Below are positions 11,426 through 23,300 of a stretch of DNA of 64,000 nt, piece after piece (within the stretch, counting starts at the first letter, position 1; each line of letters opens with the position of its first letter). Where the stretch lies: assembly GCA_029582165.1 (NCBI GenBank), contig CM055877.1:37912249-37976248 (forward strand), written 5' to 3'. The position numbers were made by a program, and so were the translations under genes. The stretch comes from Portulaca oleracea. Its lineage: Eukaryota > Streptophyta > Magnoliopsida > Caryophyllales > Portulacaceae. Below the pieces are notes generated by a model, which was given only the letters and a program-made list of their open reading frames with translations, did no database searches and was not told where the DNA came from.

Positions 11426-11955
11426 GGGAAATTGGATTCTAATAATCCCTACTTTTGCAAATTGGATGGCAATAATCCCTATTTTCAATTTGTATTCTGG
11501 TGGTCAAAAAAAAAATTGTATTGTAGTGGTACCAAATCCATCACCATATTCTTTTTATTTTTTCATGCCTACCCCATATAGTTTTTATTTTTTGGTTCCC
11601 GCCCCCAGATAGGTAATAGAGTGTAGTTACTAAAACATTTTTTAAATTATGTTTTTGAGATTCCAAGGAATTATTATGATTTTTTAAAAGGAATAAAATT
11701 GAAAAAATCATAAAAAATTGAAAAAAATTGAAAAAAAATTGGGATAAATGTTGTAAATTCATTAAAAATGGTGGTAAAGTGTTATACAAAGTTTTGAATC
11801 AAATGCAACACAAAATCTATGATATTTAGGGTATACTCTCGATTTTGTCCCACTACAATACAATTTTATTTTATTTTGGACCACTAGAATACAAATTGAA
11901 AGTAGGGATTATTGTCATCCAATTTGCAAAAGTAGGGATTATTATAATCCAATTT

Positions 11956-11958
<3 letters not shown>
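11426..11958. mobile_element. MULE-type MITE with ~105-bp terminal inverted repeats
   Basis: The left end GGGAAATTGGATTCTAATAA is matched by the reverse complement of the right end (...ATAATCCAATTTCCC), and the match continues inward for about 105 bp, ending near the TGTATTGTAGTGG/CCACTACAATACA pair. The element is 533 bp, has no coding potential, and is embedded in a (TA)n tract on both sides, so its 8-9-bp duplication is hidden in the repeat. Long terminal repeats with no coding sequence fit a Mutator-like miniature element. Confidence 0.8.

Positions 11959-12034
<76 letters not shown>
11959..12034. repeat. (TA)n microsatellite
   Basis: Nearly pure TA with two TGTA interruptions. It continues the tract at 11403-11425, which the MITE divides. 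Confidence 0.95.
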
Positions 12035-12139
12035 ATATGGTTAATTAAAAATTAAATATGGCATGTGAGTGGTTAGCATAAATTATGAGGATAGGATTTA
12101 TGGTCATTGAATATAATCTGTTTTTTTTAATTATATGAG

Positions 12140-12168
12140 CTAGTTTTACACCCGTGCTATGCACGAGA
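12140..12168 (-). mobile_element. Possible second Helitron 3' terminus
   Basis: The minus strand shows an imperfect CTCGTGCATAGCACGGG hairpin (12167-12151) followed by TGTAAAACTAG. The next base is C rather than T, so this is weaker than the site at 8586. Confidence 0.3.
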
Positions 12169-12365
12169 TTTAATAAAATAGTTATTTTAATTTTAAAAAG
12201 TTAAAACAATAAATATAAATATAATTTAGAAACCATGAAACTTCATATTATCAAATGAAAATATATCATAAAAGATCCATATATTGAACATCAACCAACA
12301 CTCCACACATAAATTATATATAAGCATACCATGTAACACTTCTTACATGTATATTTTTTTTTTCA

Positions 12366-12762
12366 GGGATTAGTGGTCTATAGTGACCCCTATTTTCAGA
12401 TTTTATATGTTAGTAGTCTCTACTTTTTGTTGTATTCTGGTGGTTTTAAAAAAAATCAAAATTATATTGTGGTACTAAATCTGCCTCCCTATTTACTAAA
12501 AGAATCTTTTTGATAATCCTAGTAATTATTACGCCTTTTGTGAGAAATAAAGGAGAAAAATCATAAAAATTGGAAAAAAATCGAAAAATGGGACAAACAA
12601 TAAAAATTCACTTAAAATCGTAGGAAAGTATCATACTAATTTTTGAGCAAATGCAAACCAAAATATATGATATTTAGTTCTTGATTCGGTGACATCCCAC
12701 CAAAATACAATTTTTCATTTTGTTAGACCATCATGATATTTTAAAAAAAGTAGAAATTAAGC
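12366..12762. mobile_element. Diverged relative of the MULE-type MITE
   Basis: It starts GGGATTAGTGGTC and shares with 11426-11958 the TGTATTCTGGTGGT subterminal segment, the TCATAAAAATTGGAAAAAAAT interior and the ATATGATATTTAG block. The right terminal repeat has decayed. A related but older insertion of the same family is likely. Confidence 0.6.
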
Positions 12763-12829
12763 CTTTGCACACATCATCAGAATGAGACAAAATATTAAGG
12801 CATTCAAGATAGAACTTCTTATCAATAAA

Positions 12830-13330
12830 TTTAGGGGGCTACCTTAATTGGATTTGTTATAGTCCTACTTTGGTCAAAGGCTCCAATTGGGTCATCCACA
12901 TTGAAGCTATGATAAGGTAGAGCATCCTTATTAACATCTTAATTCTCATCCTTATTAACAACAATCCCAACAGAATCCAAGACGATGGAGGGAACAACTC
13001 TAAGCTTAGGGATCCATCTTCAAGAAGGTCGAGGAAAAGACTTTGAGTCATTGAACTTTGCTCCTATTCTTTTACTAAATTTTGCCCACGAGACCTCCAA
13101 AATTAAACCTTTTACATGATGAACATTGAGATCCATTAATTGCCTTCTTGTCATCCCCCTTCCTAGCAAACCAAACAAAACCAAACTTTTTTTCTAGATT
13201 TCCTACCAACCTTCCTCGGAATATATGTGTCCATAATACTCCCAAGATTAGCAAACAAAAGCTTCAGATTAGATGACTCAAAAGTAGAAGGTAGATTATC
13301 AATAAAAATTAAGAAGCAATTGGTCAAGGA
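12830..13330 (-). pseudogene. LINE ORF1-like RNA-recognition-motif remnant
   Basis: Translating the minus strand from about 13315 gives an RRM pattern: FIDNLPSTFESSNLKLLFA (RNP2-like), then DTYIPRKVGRKSRKK, and after a one-base frameshift FGFVWFARKGD (RNP1-like). Downstream frames contain stops. Family knowledge: many plant L1 LINEs have an ORF1 with such an RRM. No reverse transcriptase is present. A host RRM pseudogene is the alternative. Confidence 0.5.
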
Positions 13331-14284
13331 GGTATGGATGGCTCAACTTGTGTCTAGAAGTCCTTGCATCGAAACAACAAAAGCTTCGCACAAGAGCGGT
13401 AGTTGTAGACATAACAGGGCGAGGAGGGGTTGAATTAGGCTAAGGCATAAAGTACAAGAACTTCAATTTTCGCATCACACACAAAAGCTCTCTAGCTTTC
13501 TGTAACGCCCCTAGATTCATAATCATCGTATTATCGCTAAAACCTTATAACTCAATGATTAGAGTAGCAGAAGTAATCTGAAGGCAATACCGTCGTCCAC
13601 GAAGGTGGACAAGGCTTAACATACTATCAACATAACCATACATATGTCCTAAGCAAACTTATACTTCATTTACAACCCTTAACATCATAATCAACAACTC
13701 CGAAAATGAAGCACAACTTAGGGTTTACATCCATTCATCAAAATATTGAAAACCTTCCTGTTTTCAAAAGGGAGAGATTCATCATCACCATTCAGGCGGG
13801 AGAGTCCTTATTCTTGTTACTGAACGCCTACCTTAACTGGGAAAAGACACCCCAATTACTTCTTCGGACCTGAGAGCTTGTTGCCGTTGGGGGAAGCACT
13901 TCCTAAAAACAAAAACAGAAAACTTCGCAAATGAGTTGGCTAAACTCATTACACATACCCCTACAATGTAAACTTTCACAATTCCTTTTAGTTCACGCAT
14001 TGCTGAATTCTTTTGGAAAAGGAAAACACAAACAAGTCACAAAAAATCTTGAACAACCAAAGAAAAAGATAACTAAATATAATCATCACATCGTTAACAT
14101 CATCATCATAGACCTAATCATAAATAGACCTCGTTATAGACCTCATCATAATAGACCTCATCATGGACGCTGGCCAGGTCGCATGACAGATGTCTGTCGA
14201 GATCGAAAGTACCTCAATGCGATTAGCACCACATAACAAGAGACCTCATCATTGAAAGAACAAAATCACGAGCTTTCCTTGCGT

Positions 14285-14430
14285 TAAACATCATGAAGCC
14301 ATCCGCATAAAACATCAGCACAAGACATCAACATAAAACATTAGCATAAAACATCAACATAAAACATTAGCATAAAACATCATCATAAAACATTACCATA
14401 AAACATCAGTATAAAACATCATCATAAATA
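14285..14430. repeat. CATAAAACATYARC minisatellite
   Basis: About ten copies of a 13-mer (ATAAAACATCARC/ATAAAACATTAGC) stand nearly head to tail inside the Tekay-like LTR. Confidence 0.85.
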
Positions 14431-15212
14431 AAACATTCTTGGGAAAGGTAGGTAATATGCGTACTTGAACACCTCAAACTTAAACCAGTAGAGACTCGGA
14501 CCTGGGCGCAACGACCTCTTGAGAACTTCAAATGGAAAAAGGAGAGCAGTAGAGAGATTCAATGGAGGAAAAGAAAAAAAATGGCCACTGTCCGCAGCCG
14601 TTGCCGGTGACTAGAGCCGGCTGCCGTCGGGCAAGACGAAGAGAGGCGGTCAGCGAGTAGAGGAAGATGGACAGAAGGACAGGCACATGGACGAGCAGCA
14701 AGCAACAGAGGGTGAAGGAGAGTTTAAATGAATCAGAGTTTTTGAAGATCAAATATATTATAATTCCTCCTCCTTATAAGAATAGCCCAAATTCACAAAC
14801 TTATTGGGCTGTCAAGAAATTAAACATAAAATAGGCCCAAACACTTATTAATTCCTCCTTTGTAACCCGATACCATTAATTTGGGTCCCCCAAAAAAAAT
14901 TCTTCAAGACTAAACTATGAGGAATTCTACGAATAGAAATTTCATGAGTGCTTTAATCTTCCGATAGCAATAAATTCGAACGGGAATTTTCGGATAAAAG
15001 ACCTGAATACTATGGTTTACTAGGAATGATTGGTAATACTATCTGAGGGGTAACTAATAAAACTACTGTACTGGGAAATCGGTGGTCGTTGCACTGTTCA
15101 AATTCTGCAAAACACGCGATTAGACGAATTGAAAGGCGCAACTTTGATTAATTAACTTGATTTATTAACAAAATTAAACTACATTAGAGTCTAATTAACA
15201 CTGGGTTATTAC

Positions 15213-15884
15213 TGTAGAAGGCAAAAATTTGTCAGCCAATAAGAGCTCGCCACGTGGAGATTAAAATAATCTTAATTCGGCCAATTACAATCCGTCATGT
15301 GTCAAAATTAATTATGGTGGATCATTTAATTATAAATTAAATGATATTATATTTTGGTCAATTAAATTATGACATGTGTCATGGATGACACATAATTTTT
15401 TATTCCTTTCATTTTATTTAAAAGGAATTAAATAGGCCTAAAAGTGTTGGTCCAAGTTCTCTATAAATAGAGACTCTCTTCCTTCATTTTGGGGGAAAAA
15501 CATCCAAAGAAGACTCAAAAGATCTCATACTATCTCTCTCGAAGACAACAAGCACAACAAAGTTTAAGCTCGTGTCGTCCATTCATGGAGATCAAACTAC
15601 TTCCTCTTGATCGAGATCAAGTCTCTACGACCCTCGTTCAAGACCGCAGTCATCCAAGTTCATATTCAATCAAGAGTATATTCATCCAAGATTATATTCA
15701 TCCAAAACCATACTCATTCAAGACTCGTTCAAGTTTGTTCAAGGAGATCGAATCGGAGGAGTTACATTTTCATTTTGTAACAAATACATAGAGATTGTAT
15801 CCAAAATCCTTTGAAATTAATATATTATATTTGTTCACTGATTTGTTGTGGTTATTTATTTAGACCCGGAAATTTGTGTTTACA
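15213..15884 (+). mobile_element. Copia-like solo LTR nested in the Tekay-like LTR
   Basis: A 672-bp unit with TGTAGAAGG...GTGTTTACA ends, flanked by a perfect ATTAC duplication (15208-15212 and 15885-15889). A CTATAAATAGAG TATA box near 15461, about two thirds of the way in, sets the orientation as +. No internal coding region remains. Confidence 0.85.
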
Positions 15885-15895
15885 ATTACACTTTG

Positions 15896-16599
15896 TCAAT
15901 CAAAACCATAGAAACACAATAAAAAAAAAAATCACCATTCATCGCTAAGGAAGAAACCAAAATGATAAGGTTTGAGTGAATTTCAACATATTTAGTCTCT
16001 GCCTTCATAGCAGCTAAAACATCCGTGCATGGGGAGAAACCACACTCAAATGCTAAAACATAGAAAAAAAAAAGGGAGGGATGGTCACCAAAAAAATCCC
16101 TTAATAAGCTTTGACACCCAATGCGCACCTGCAAGGGGTGTGTGGGGTGCGATTCAAAATTTCGGACGGTTGGGTGTTTGGTGAAGAAAGTGTGAGGAGG
16201 GAGGATGCTTGTGGTTGTCGGTTGAGGCATGGTGGTCAGTGGGCGTTAATGGTGATTGCCGATGGTGTTGGAGCAACACTGTTTGTAATTCAGAGAAAGA
16301 CGAGAGAAGGAAGACGAAGAGACTTCGATTATTCGGATTTACTATATTATTTTAAAGGGTAATAAGAATGTGAAGGGAGCCAATTGACATACATTCATCT
16401 ACCCATTAACTAAGTAAGAGTAAATTACATTTATCCTACCTGATCTTTGTGATAATAATTTTTACACACTCGACATTTATAAAATAATTTTACCTTACCT
16501 TACATGAAGTGTTCATATATTTAAATCTCCTAAAATATTTTATATTTGATTTTTGTTGGATTTTCCAGCGAACCTTAAAAAGATAAATATGAATTGACT
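15896..16599. other. Gene-free stretch of unknown origin
   Basis: Two overlapping reading frames of about 80-115 codons on opposite strands (15886-16230 and 16111-16362) show no recognisable domain. The GC-richer part at 16110-16320 could be part of a captured or decayed gene, but nothing supports a function. Confidence 0.3.
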
Positions 16600-16722
16600 T
16601 TTTTACCTTTGATATTGAGAGGGATCTCCTCCTGAGTGGCTTGTAGACTCTCTTAATGTCTGATGTATCCTCATGGGTTTCTATCTATTATGAACTTTGA
16701 TATTTGGTTCCAAAAAAAATGT
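16600..16722 (+). mobile_element. Possible 5'-truncated LINE 3' end
   Basis: It ends TATGAACTTTGATATTTGG, then TTCCAAAAAAAATG, the usual LINE 3'-UTR style of a short conserved tail followed by poly-A, about 330 bp upstream of the host gene start. I did not find a convincing target duplication. Confidence 0.35.
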
Positions 16723-17051
16723 AATTTTAACATAAAATGAATCAATTAGCTAATTAATATTTGAGTTAAATGGATTATTTAAACATGCTACAAATAAGGC
16801 CTAAAAAGAAAGAAATTTGAATTTGAAGCTCGTTAAATGCAGTTTTTTTAAATTTCTTTTTAAAAATAAAAGCTTATTTTACCGTTGAGTATATTCCACG
16901 TTTCAATTTTCAATTTTGGATTTGCCAGTTCCCAAATACGGTACTGTGGCCACAAAACATAGTTTACGATTATCGACTGAAATTGAAAATTTTGAATACG
17001 GTACTGCTGAATTCAGAAATTGAAAGTTCAAGGATTCTCGACTGAAAGAAA
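16723..17051 (+). promoter_or_regulatory. Upstream region of the redox-fold gene with a degenerate duplication
   Basis: It is AT-rich. An AATACGGTACTG motif occurs at 16936 and 16996, each followed about 40 nt later by TCGACTGAA (16974 and 17038), a roughly 62-bp degenerate tandem repeat ending at the start codon. No clear TATA box is visible close to the gene. The second repeat is probably 5' UTR. Confidence 0.4.
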
Positions 17052-20000
17052 ATGGTCGGAGCTCTGTACTGCGGTGCAGGTCCCCTCATTTCTGGGCAGA
17101 AACTGCCTAAGGCTGGATTTCGTATTAGGGCATCCACAGAGACGTCGTCGTCGGCAACAAGCAGCCCTACTTTTTCTCCCCCGCCGAATTTCAAGCCTCC
17201 GGAGCCCAAGAGGTTCGGCGTTCGACCTGATAAGGCTCTTGATATTATTGCCGCCTCTCTTTCTTTGTTTTTCCGCTTCGGCACTGGCGTCTTTGTTTCT
17301 GGGTATCCTTTCTTACTTTTATTCTTTGCCTTTTCTACTGTGTTTACATCTCCAACTGATTATTATTATTATTATTATTATTCTGAAATTGCACCTTGTA
17401 GGTATTCTGCGTCTCTTCTGTCCAAGGATCAAATCCCGTCTGACCAATATGCTTTGGAATTTGCTGGTAATTTACTCCATTGCTGTAACACCTCTTCTGA
17501 AAAGGCTGTTCCTCATTTATTTACTTAATATGCATTTCCCTTTTTTTACTGTATGTACTTGATGGAAGTCTATCAGAGCCTCAGAGGGATTATGCGTTCT
17601 TCATCATATGCATATACCTTGTCTTCTGTTCATAGCATTCTCATTAACTTGTTTTTCTTTTAAATGCTTAGTTGCTTCACCCTTTTCTGATATAAAAAAT
17701 CTATAAAAAGCGTAGGTTTCATGGGATGTAGTGGATTAATGTAATAGTTGTGAAAACTGAAAAGCACTGATGATGGTATAAAATCTAGGGTTGGTTTAGT
17801 ATTGTCAAGAGGTATAGAATTGGCCTCTTTTTGAATGTTCCCTCAATTTGGTGGTAGTGAAAAGCATTGGGCCATTTGCTGAAGACACATTTTTACAAGC
17901 CCTCCACGGTGTAATGTTTGCAAATTGCACTCTTTTTCTTTTTCTCAATTGTCTCCGGGATGGATTCAAACCATATAGAAAGTTTCGTCACCAGTTGTCA
18001 TCTTCAAAATGTTCGGGTCGACAATCTTTGCTCAACTCCCATAGACAGAATTTTTTCTTTCATCTCATGAGTTGCTCTATGGCTTTTGTATATGCTTTTA
18101 TCTCATTAGCTTTTGCTCTTCTGCCCTACTATCCTCTGGGCTTTTCACATCATTGTATATTTATATTGAATCTGTTGCTTTACTCTGCAACATAAGTAAA
18201 ATCTGGCTGGTTTTTCATGAGAGGGTGAGCCTTTTGTTTGATGGTTGATTAAGAACGTGGTTTATGTAAGTTTGCTTTCCTTAAGTATTTTGCAAAGCTT
18301 CGTTTAGCTTTTGTTTTGTGTGATTTTGTTCTGAGTCTAGTCTTATGGCATGTATTCTCTTCACATTAGTGCTTCAAGCTGTTTTATTAAATTTTGTAGG
18401 TCTAAAGGTGAAGGAGAGCTCAAAGTTAGGTCCGCGTCCTGAAAAGCCTATTGAGATATATGAGTTTGAAAGGTACACCAACTGGACTCGTAGCTGGGTT
18501 TACAAACTGGACTCCTAGCTGGGGTTGAACACTCTCTGCCAAAAATAGGGGTCTTGTTCCTTACTATATTTGCAAATTAATGAACTGTGTTGTTTCTTTG
18601 GCATATCTGCACATGGGTCTCGATGTACACGAAAACAACAGTTGCCCCTTCTGCAGGAAGGTATTATTAATCTGGCCAAAGTTCACTTGGCTAATTTGTT
18701 TTTATTGATCAATGCTAATTGGTTGTCTGTAGTTTACCTCAATTTCTGTCAGCTGTCTGAGAATTATAATCCATCATGCATACTCATTCAGAATATTTTA
18801 ATTTGGTACTTTCAGATAACTTTTTGAAATCCTTAAGCGTTCAGCTGACCTATCCACATAAAACAGGTCAGGGAAATTGTAGCAGTGTTGGATCTTGATG
18901 TTCTGTATTATCCTTGCCCTCGAAATGGACCAAACTTTCGGCCAAAAGTTTCTCAAATGGGTGGAAAGCAGCAGTTTCCTTACATGGTTTGGTTATATCC
19001 TCCGTAAATTTTTATATTAGTTCATCCTAATTAATTTTATTAATATCATCACCTCCTTTTCCTATTTTGGATGTGTGCTTTTTGTGAATAAGCTTTTTGG
19101 TTTAAGTACCTGGAAGGGATGTGAATCTGATCGTCTTTCCTTATTGTTGCCAAATCAAGCTTAGCTCCTGAAACTTGTAAAGATTACTGTAAATAGATTA
19201 AGTCGTAACATGTTGCTATTGGATTCTTCCTTTCTTCAGCTGCTCCTTCCACTTGAGAAATTGCTGCAGACTAGGGCTATGAGCTCAGTTTGTCTGTTGT
19301 ATCTGCTTAAAAGATGGACACAAGACAGAATACTGGTTTTGGTTAAAGCATGCAAATAAGTTCAAGTATTGCATCCTGTGCTGTCAAATATCACAATAAT
19401 ATGAACACTTGGTGAAAAGTAGCTGATTAAAGAAATAAAATATAAACATAGCAGTCTATATCCATCATCCTACCAAAGTGGGATATTGAGAGATACAAAT
19501 GCAAGTGGCCATGTCTTTCACATATAGAGGCTTTTGTGTACAATTCAATGGTTCAATGATAGTAGTTTCAACATTTTGATAAACAATGAGATCTAACGGG
19601 AGATTAACTGACATGAAAAAAGCTAAAATTACTCTGGGCATCCAATGCATGTTAAGTAGTGTGAAAAGGATTGAGGGAATGTTTATGTAATGTATGTGTT
19701 AAGAGTGTAAAAACTATCATTGGACAATCAACCATCAGCTTAAGTTTTGGTCAAGATGGTTTCACATGGTATCAAAGCTACACTGAGTGTGAGGTCCCTA
19801 GTTCAAATCTCAGCAGCCCCATGTTTATGTGCGCAAGGTTAAGGAGGCCTTTGTAACATCCACGTCTCAAGCTTCATCCGCTCATCCTTTTCAGGGAATA
19901 GGGAGGGGTGCCTTTATTATTGTTGTTCTTTGTTTTTGTAATTGTTATTCCCAAATCCCACCCTTTCAGGGAGAGAGCGGTGGTATCTAGCTTGTTGTTG

Positions 20001-20321
20001 AATATAAATTTTATTGCAATCCTGTCCCTATAAATAAGGTGAACATTCTTTTGTTTGTAGACTGACTGGTACTCGTCATTATTATGTTTACTGAATTGGC
20101 TTCATTCACCTATTTGAGGGTTATTTTCCAGTAACATGGACCACTTTGTGAGCAAATGTGCGTTGCCTTTACTGATAAGCTGTAAGGGGAGGGGATGCAC
20201 TAATGTTTGTTTTCCCACCTTCACCGGTTAATCGATGTTAGTTGATTGCAGATAGATCCAAACACTGGGGTGGCAATGTACGAGTCTGATGATATAATCA
20301 AGTACTTGGTCGACAAATATG
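17052..20321 (+). CDS. Exons 1-6 of the redox-fold gene (transit peptide and first fold)
   Basis: Exon 1 carries the transit peptide and linker. Exons 3-6 carry fold 1 from IEIYEFE through CPFC, the QMGGKQQFPYM cis-Pro-type segment and the YESDDIIKYL helix. Intron 1 is only 99 nt, a multiple of three without a stop, so its retention would keep the frame. Intron 2 (17467-18399), intron 3 (18473-18641), intron 4 (18661-18866) and intron 5 (18987-20251) are ordinary in size. Confidence 0.9.
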
Positions 20322-23300
20322 GTTTGTTCTATTTCATTGTGCTTCTTATTTTGATTGTCTTGATTTCACTTTTCTTCTTGCATCCTAAGCCTTCTGATTG
20401 GCATTTCCCCTACTCCTTACTAGCTGTTGCTCTTGTCCAACCTCACTTTGCATTGTGCCATGCTTTTTTGCACTTTATTTGTACATGTATTATCCCTTAT
20501 GTTTCTATCTTTGAAAAGTGTTAAATTGGAAGATTTAGTCGTGATTTGTTGATATCTTTTTCTAGTGTGTTAGTCATAGAAAAATGGTAAGTTTTCCATT
20601 CCGAAGGACTGGATACTATCTTCTAACATTACACACCGGAATGGACAAACCTGTGTAGGAAGGGTATCACATGTTATTTGCGGCAAGTGTTAAGTGAAGT
20701 ATGTGGATATTGTGTGAAACTTTTAAATGTGTGGATGGATGTATGTTAAAGCAACTCCTAGATGGAATTGATGTTGGATGCCCTTAGAGATGAGCATATC
20801 TTACCGAAAGGGAAGGGTGTTCACATTGTATTAAAGTCTTATACAAGAGTAAGTAGAGTTCCCAATCTATTTGCAATTCATATCATTAACATGTGGCAAT
20901 CTCCTCTTACACAAGAATTTATGTAATAAAGATATGATTGACACAAAGAAAAATTTATATTAAATAATTTTAAAATGGAATAAACTAACTTGAAATAGGT
21001 ACGATAGAGTAGGGAATTAAATGCCGCTTATATTAGTTCTAACTACGAGCCATGTTGTGATTATCATCTTTCTTTCTTTTTCCCGTTGGTCTTCAATCCT
21101 CCATTTTGTTGAACTCGACTTCAGCCATTAGATTAAAAAAGTGCGAGGCGCAAGAAAGCGCCATTTTGTCTCAAAATCACATAGAAGTTGTATTTTCACA
21201 TAGTAAGCTAAAAAATGGCATCAAATAATGGATTATACACAAGTAGTACGACGAAAAATCACACAAATACTCTTAACATACGATATATCACTAAAATAGT
21301 TTTCTGAAGAGATAAAACAAGTATAGTCATTTAAAGGAAACATAGAAAACACAACACACTAAGCAAAGTAGCAAGTATCAACATAAGCTTAAGGCCTAGA
21401 AGCCCTAAAGTCTAATAGCTAAAATGATGATCACTCAGAATCATCGTCATCATCCAGCACTACATTCAGAGCATCCTCATTATCATTCTCATCATCATCC
21501 ACGAATTCAACATCCTCAATGTCCTCTTCCTCTTGAAATTCTTCTTCCTCATCTTCATCAATTAACTAAAATCTAACACGTGAAGATTTGGAACTAGAGG
21601 CATTTATAGGTTTTCCTTTTCCCTTGTCCCTTGTAGTAGATTGAGTGGAGGATCCATGCCTAAATCTATAACGTGACTCATTTGCCCCACTAGCTTCAGC
21701 AACGGTAGCCCAAGTCAAGTTATCATCCTCAAACAAGATCATCTTCCATCCTTCCAAGCAACCATTCGTTGCTCTCATCAATTTCAATCAAGAGGATGGG
21801 ATCTCTACCACTCTCCTAGCGGCGACGCTTTAATGCACGATTTGACTTAACAAAAACCAAATCATTCAATCGAGATTGTGCTAGTCTATTTCTCTTCTTG
21901 GTGTGCAGCTGTTGAGAAAGTACATAACAATTAGTTATTTGCTTAGTTTAAATTTCAATAATTAAAATTTCTCAAAATTAAATAGCATTTTGAAGATCTA
22001 ACTTACATGTTGGAAAACACCCCAATTTCTCTCACATCCCGTTGCTCTACATGTAAGGCTAAGGACCCTACCAGCAAACTTTCACAAATTTGGTGTGGCG
22101 GATCCATGTGCATTCCACCATTCGGCTATTTAGGAAAATAAGTGTAAGTTAGAATAAGCAATTAGGTACTAAGCTAGTAGATGCTATGTAATTTAGAAAT
22201 GATGAATAGAACCTAAGTTTAAATTAAGAAATAGTTTCTTACTGGGAGATGACAGATTGTGTTGCCTTTTTGTCATTGGTTTTACAAAGAGGCCTTCCTC
22301 ATTTTTGGATAGGGGCAACTCAAGCATAATCTTGTCTTGGGTTTCAATATCGGGAATCATTCTAGTGATGCAATCATACAAACCATCCATCACTTCGTTA
22401 CATTCTTCGATTACTTCTCGATTTGAATAAAAGATTGCCGGATTCTAGAAGTATCCCGCCGCATGAAGAGGTCGGTGAAGTTGTCATTCCCATCATTTGT
22501 CAATGTAATCAAATGCCTTCTCATAGTGTTCTTTCTTCTCTTGAAAGCTTTTCATAATGGTTTCCTTCGCTCTATCCATAGCCTCATAAATATAACCTAT
22601 AGTGGGTTTTTGTTCTCCATTAACCAAGCGAAGGACCTTGACAAGTGGACATGTCAACTTAAGAGTATAGACAACGCTGGAGAATAATAACTCTCTTGCA
22701 AGATATAAGTTGCAATCTTCTTGCCCCGGACTCCTTTGACCATTTGCTAGTGCCCCATTCTTGAGATGTCACCATCTTCCTCAAATTATTTTTTTGTTTA
22801 TGGATAGAGGAAATGGTGATGAATGATGTTGCAAATCTTGTGATGGCCGGTCTATGCAAGTTCCTTTGATTGATAAATCACCTCATCAAGTTGATAAGGC
22901 CAACGGAACTATGTATATAGGCATTGATAGCTATACTCTTCGAAATAGCATTCTTGACCTTTGGAATACTTTTTCCAATATTTTTCAACATGAGGTCAAT
23001 GCAATGTCCACATGAAGTCCAAAAGAGATGTGGCCTCTTGGCGATCAATAATTTTCCTACATAAATTGATAATAAATATTTTAAAATGAAACAAATAAAT
23101 GTGCTTAAAAATAGAAATTGTTTAGTTGTAGCTACTTACCCGCCTTAACATAGTTAGACGCATTATCGAACACTACTTGGACCACATTTGGCTCTCCTAT
23201 CTCTTCCACCATCCCATCAAGAACCTTAAACAAAAGGTCGACATCCTTGACAACTTCGGAGACATCCATTGCTTTAAGAAAGACCGAGCCTTTTGAAGAA

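Larger units (their letters stand above)
13501..15890. mobile_element. Tekay-like Ty3 solo LTR, with a second solo LTR nested in it
   Basis: The left end reads TGTAACGCCCC. Removing the nested insert at 15213-15884 and one copy of its duplication makes the right end ...GGGTTATTACA, the inverted partner expected for Tekay/Del LTRs. The flanks are CTTTC (13496-13500) and CTTTG (15891-15895), a duplication with one mismatch. The net length is about 1.7 kb. There is no coding sequence or primer site, so this is a solo LTR left by recombination. Confidence 0.75.

Noticed and set aside
11845..12048. 67-codon frame with Tyr-Ile repeats
   Set aside because: It is read from the (TA)n tract and the MITE end; similar frames at 47162 and 53085 have the same cause.
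16111..16362. 83-codon + frame in a GC-richer patch
   Set aside because: There is an equally good frame on the other strand, with no domain and no conserved pattern.
19760..19815. tRNA-like box (AGTTCAAATCTC)
   Set aside because: It could be an internal promoter B box, but no tRNA cloverleaf can be drawn and it follows an LTR primer site. A retroelement explains it better.
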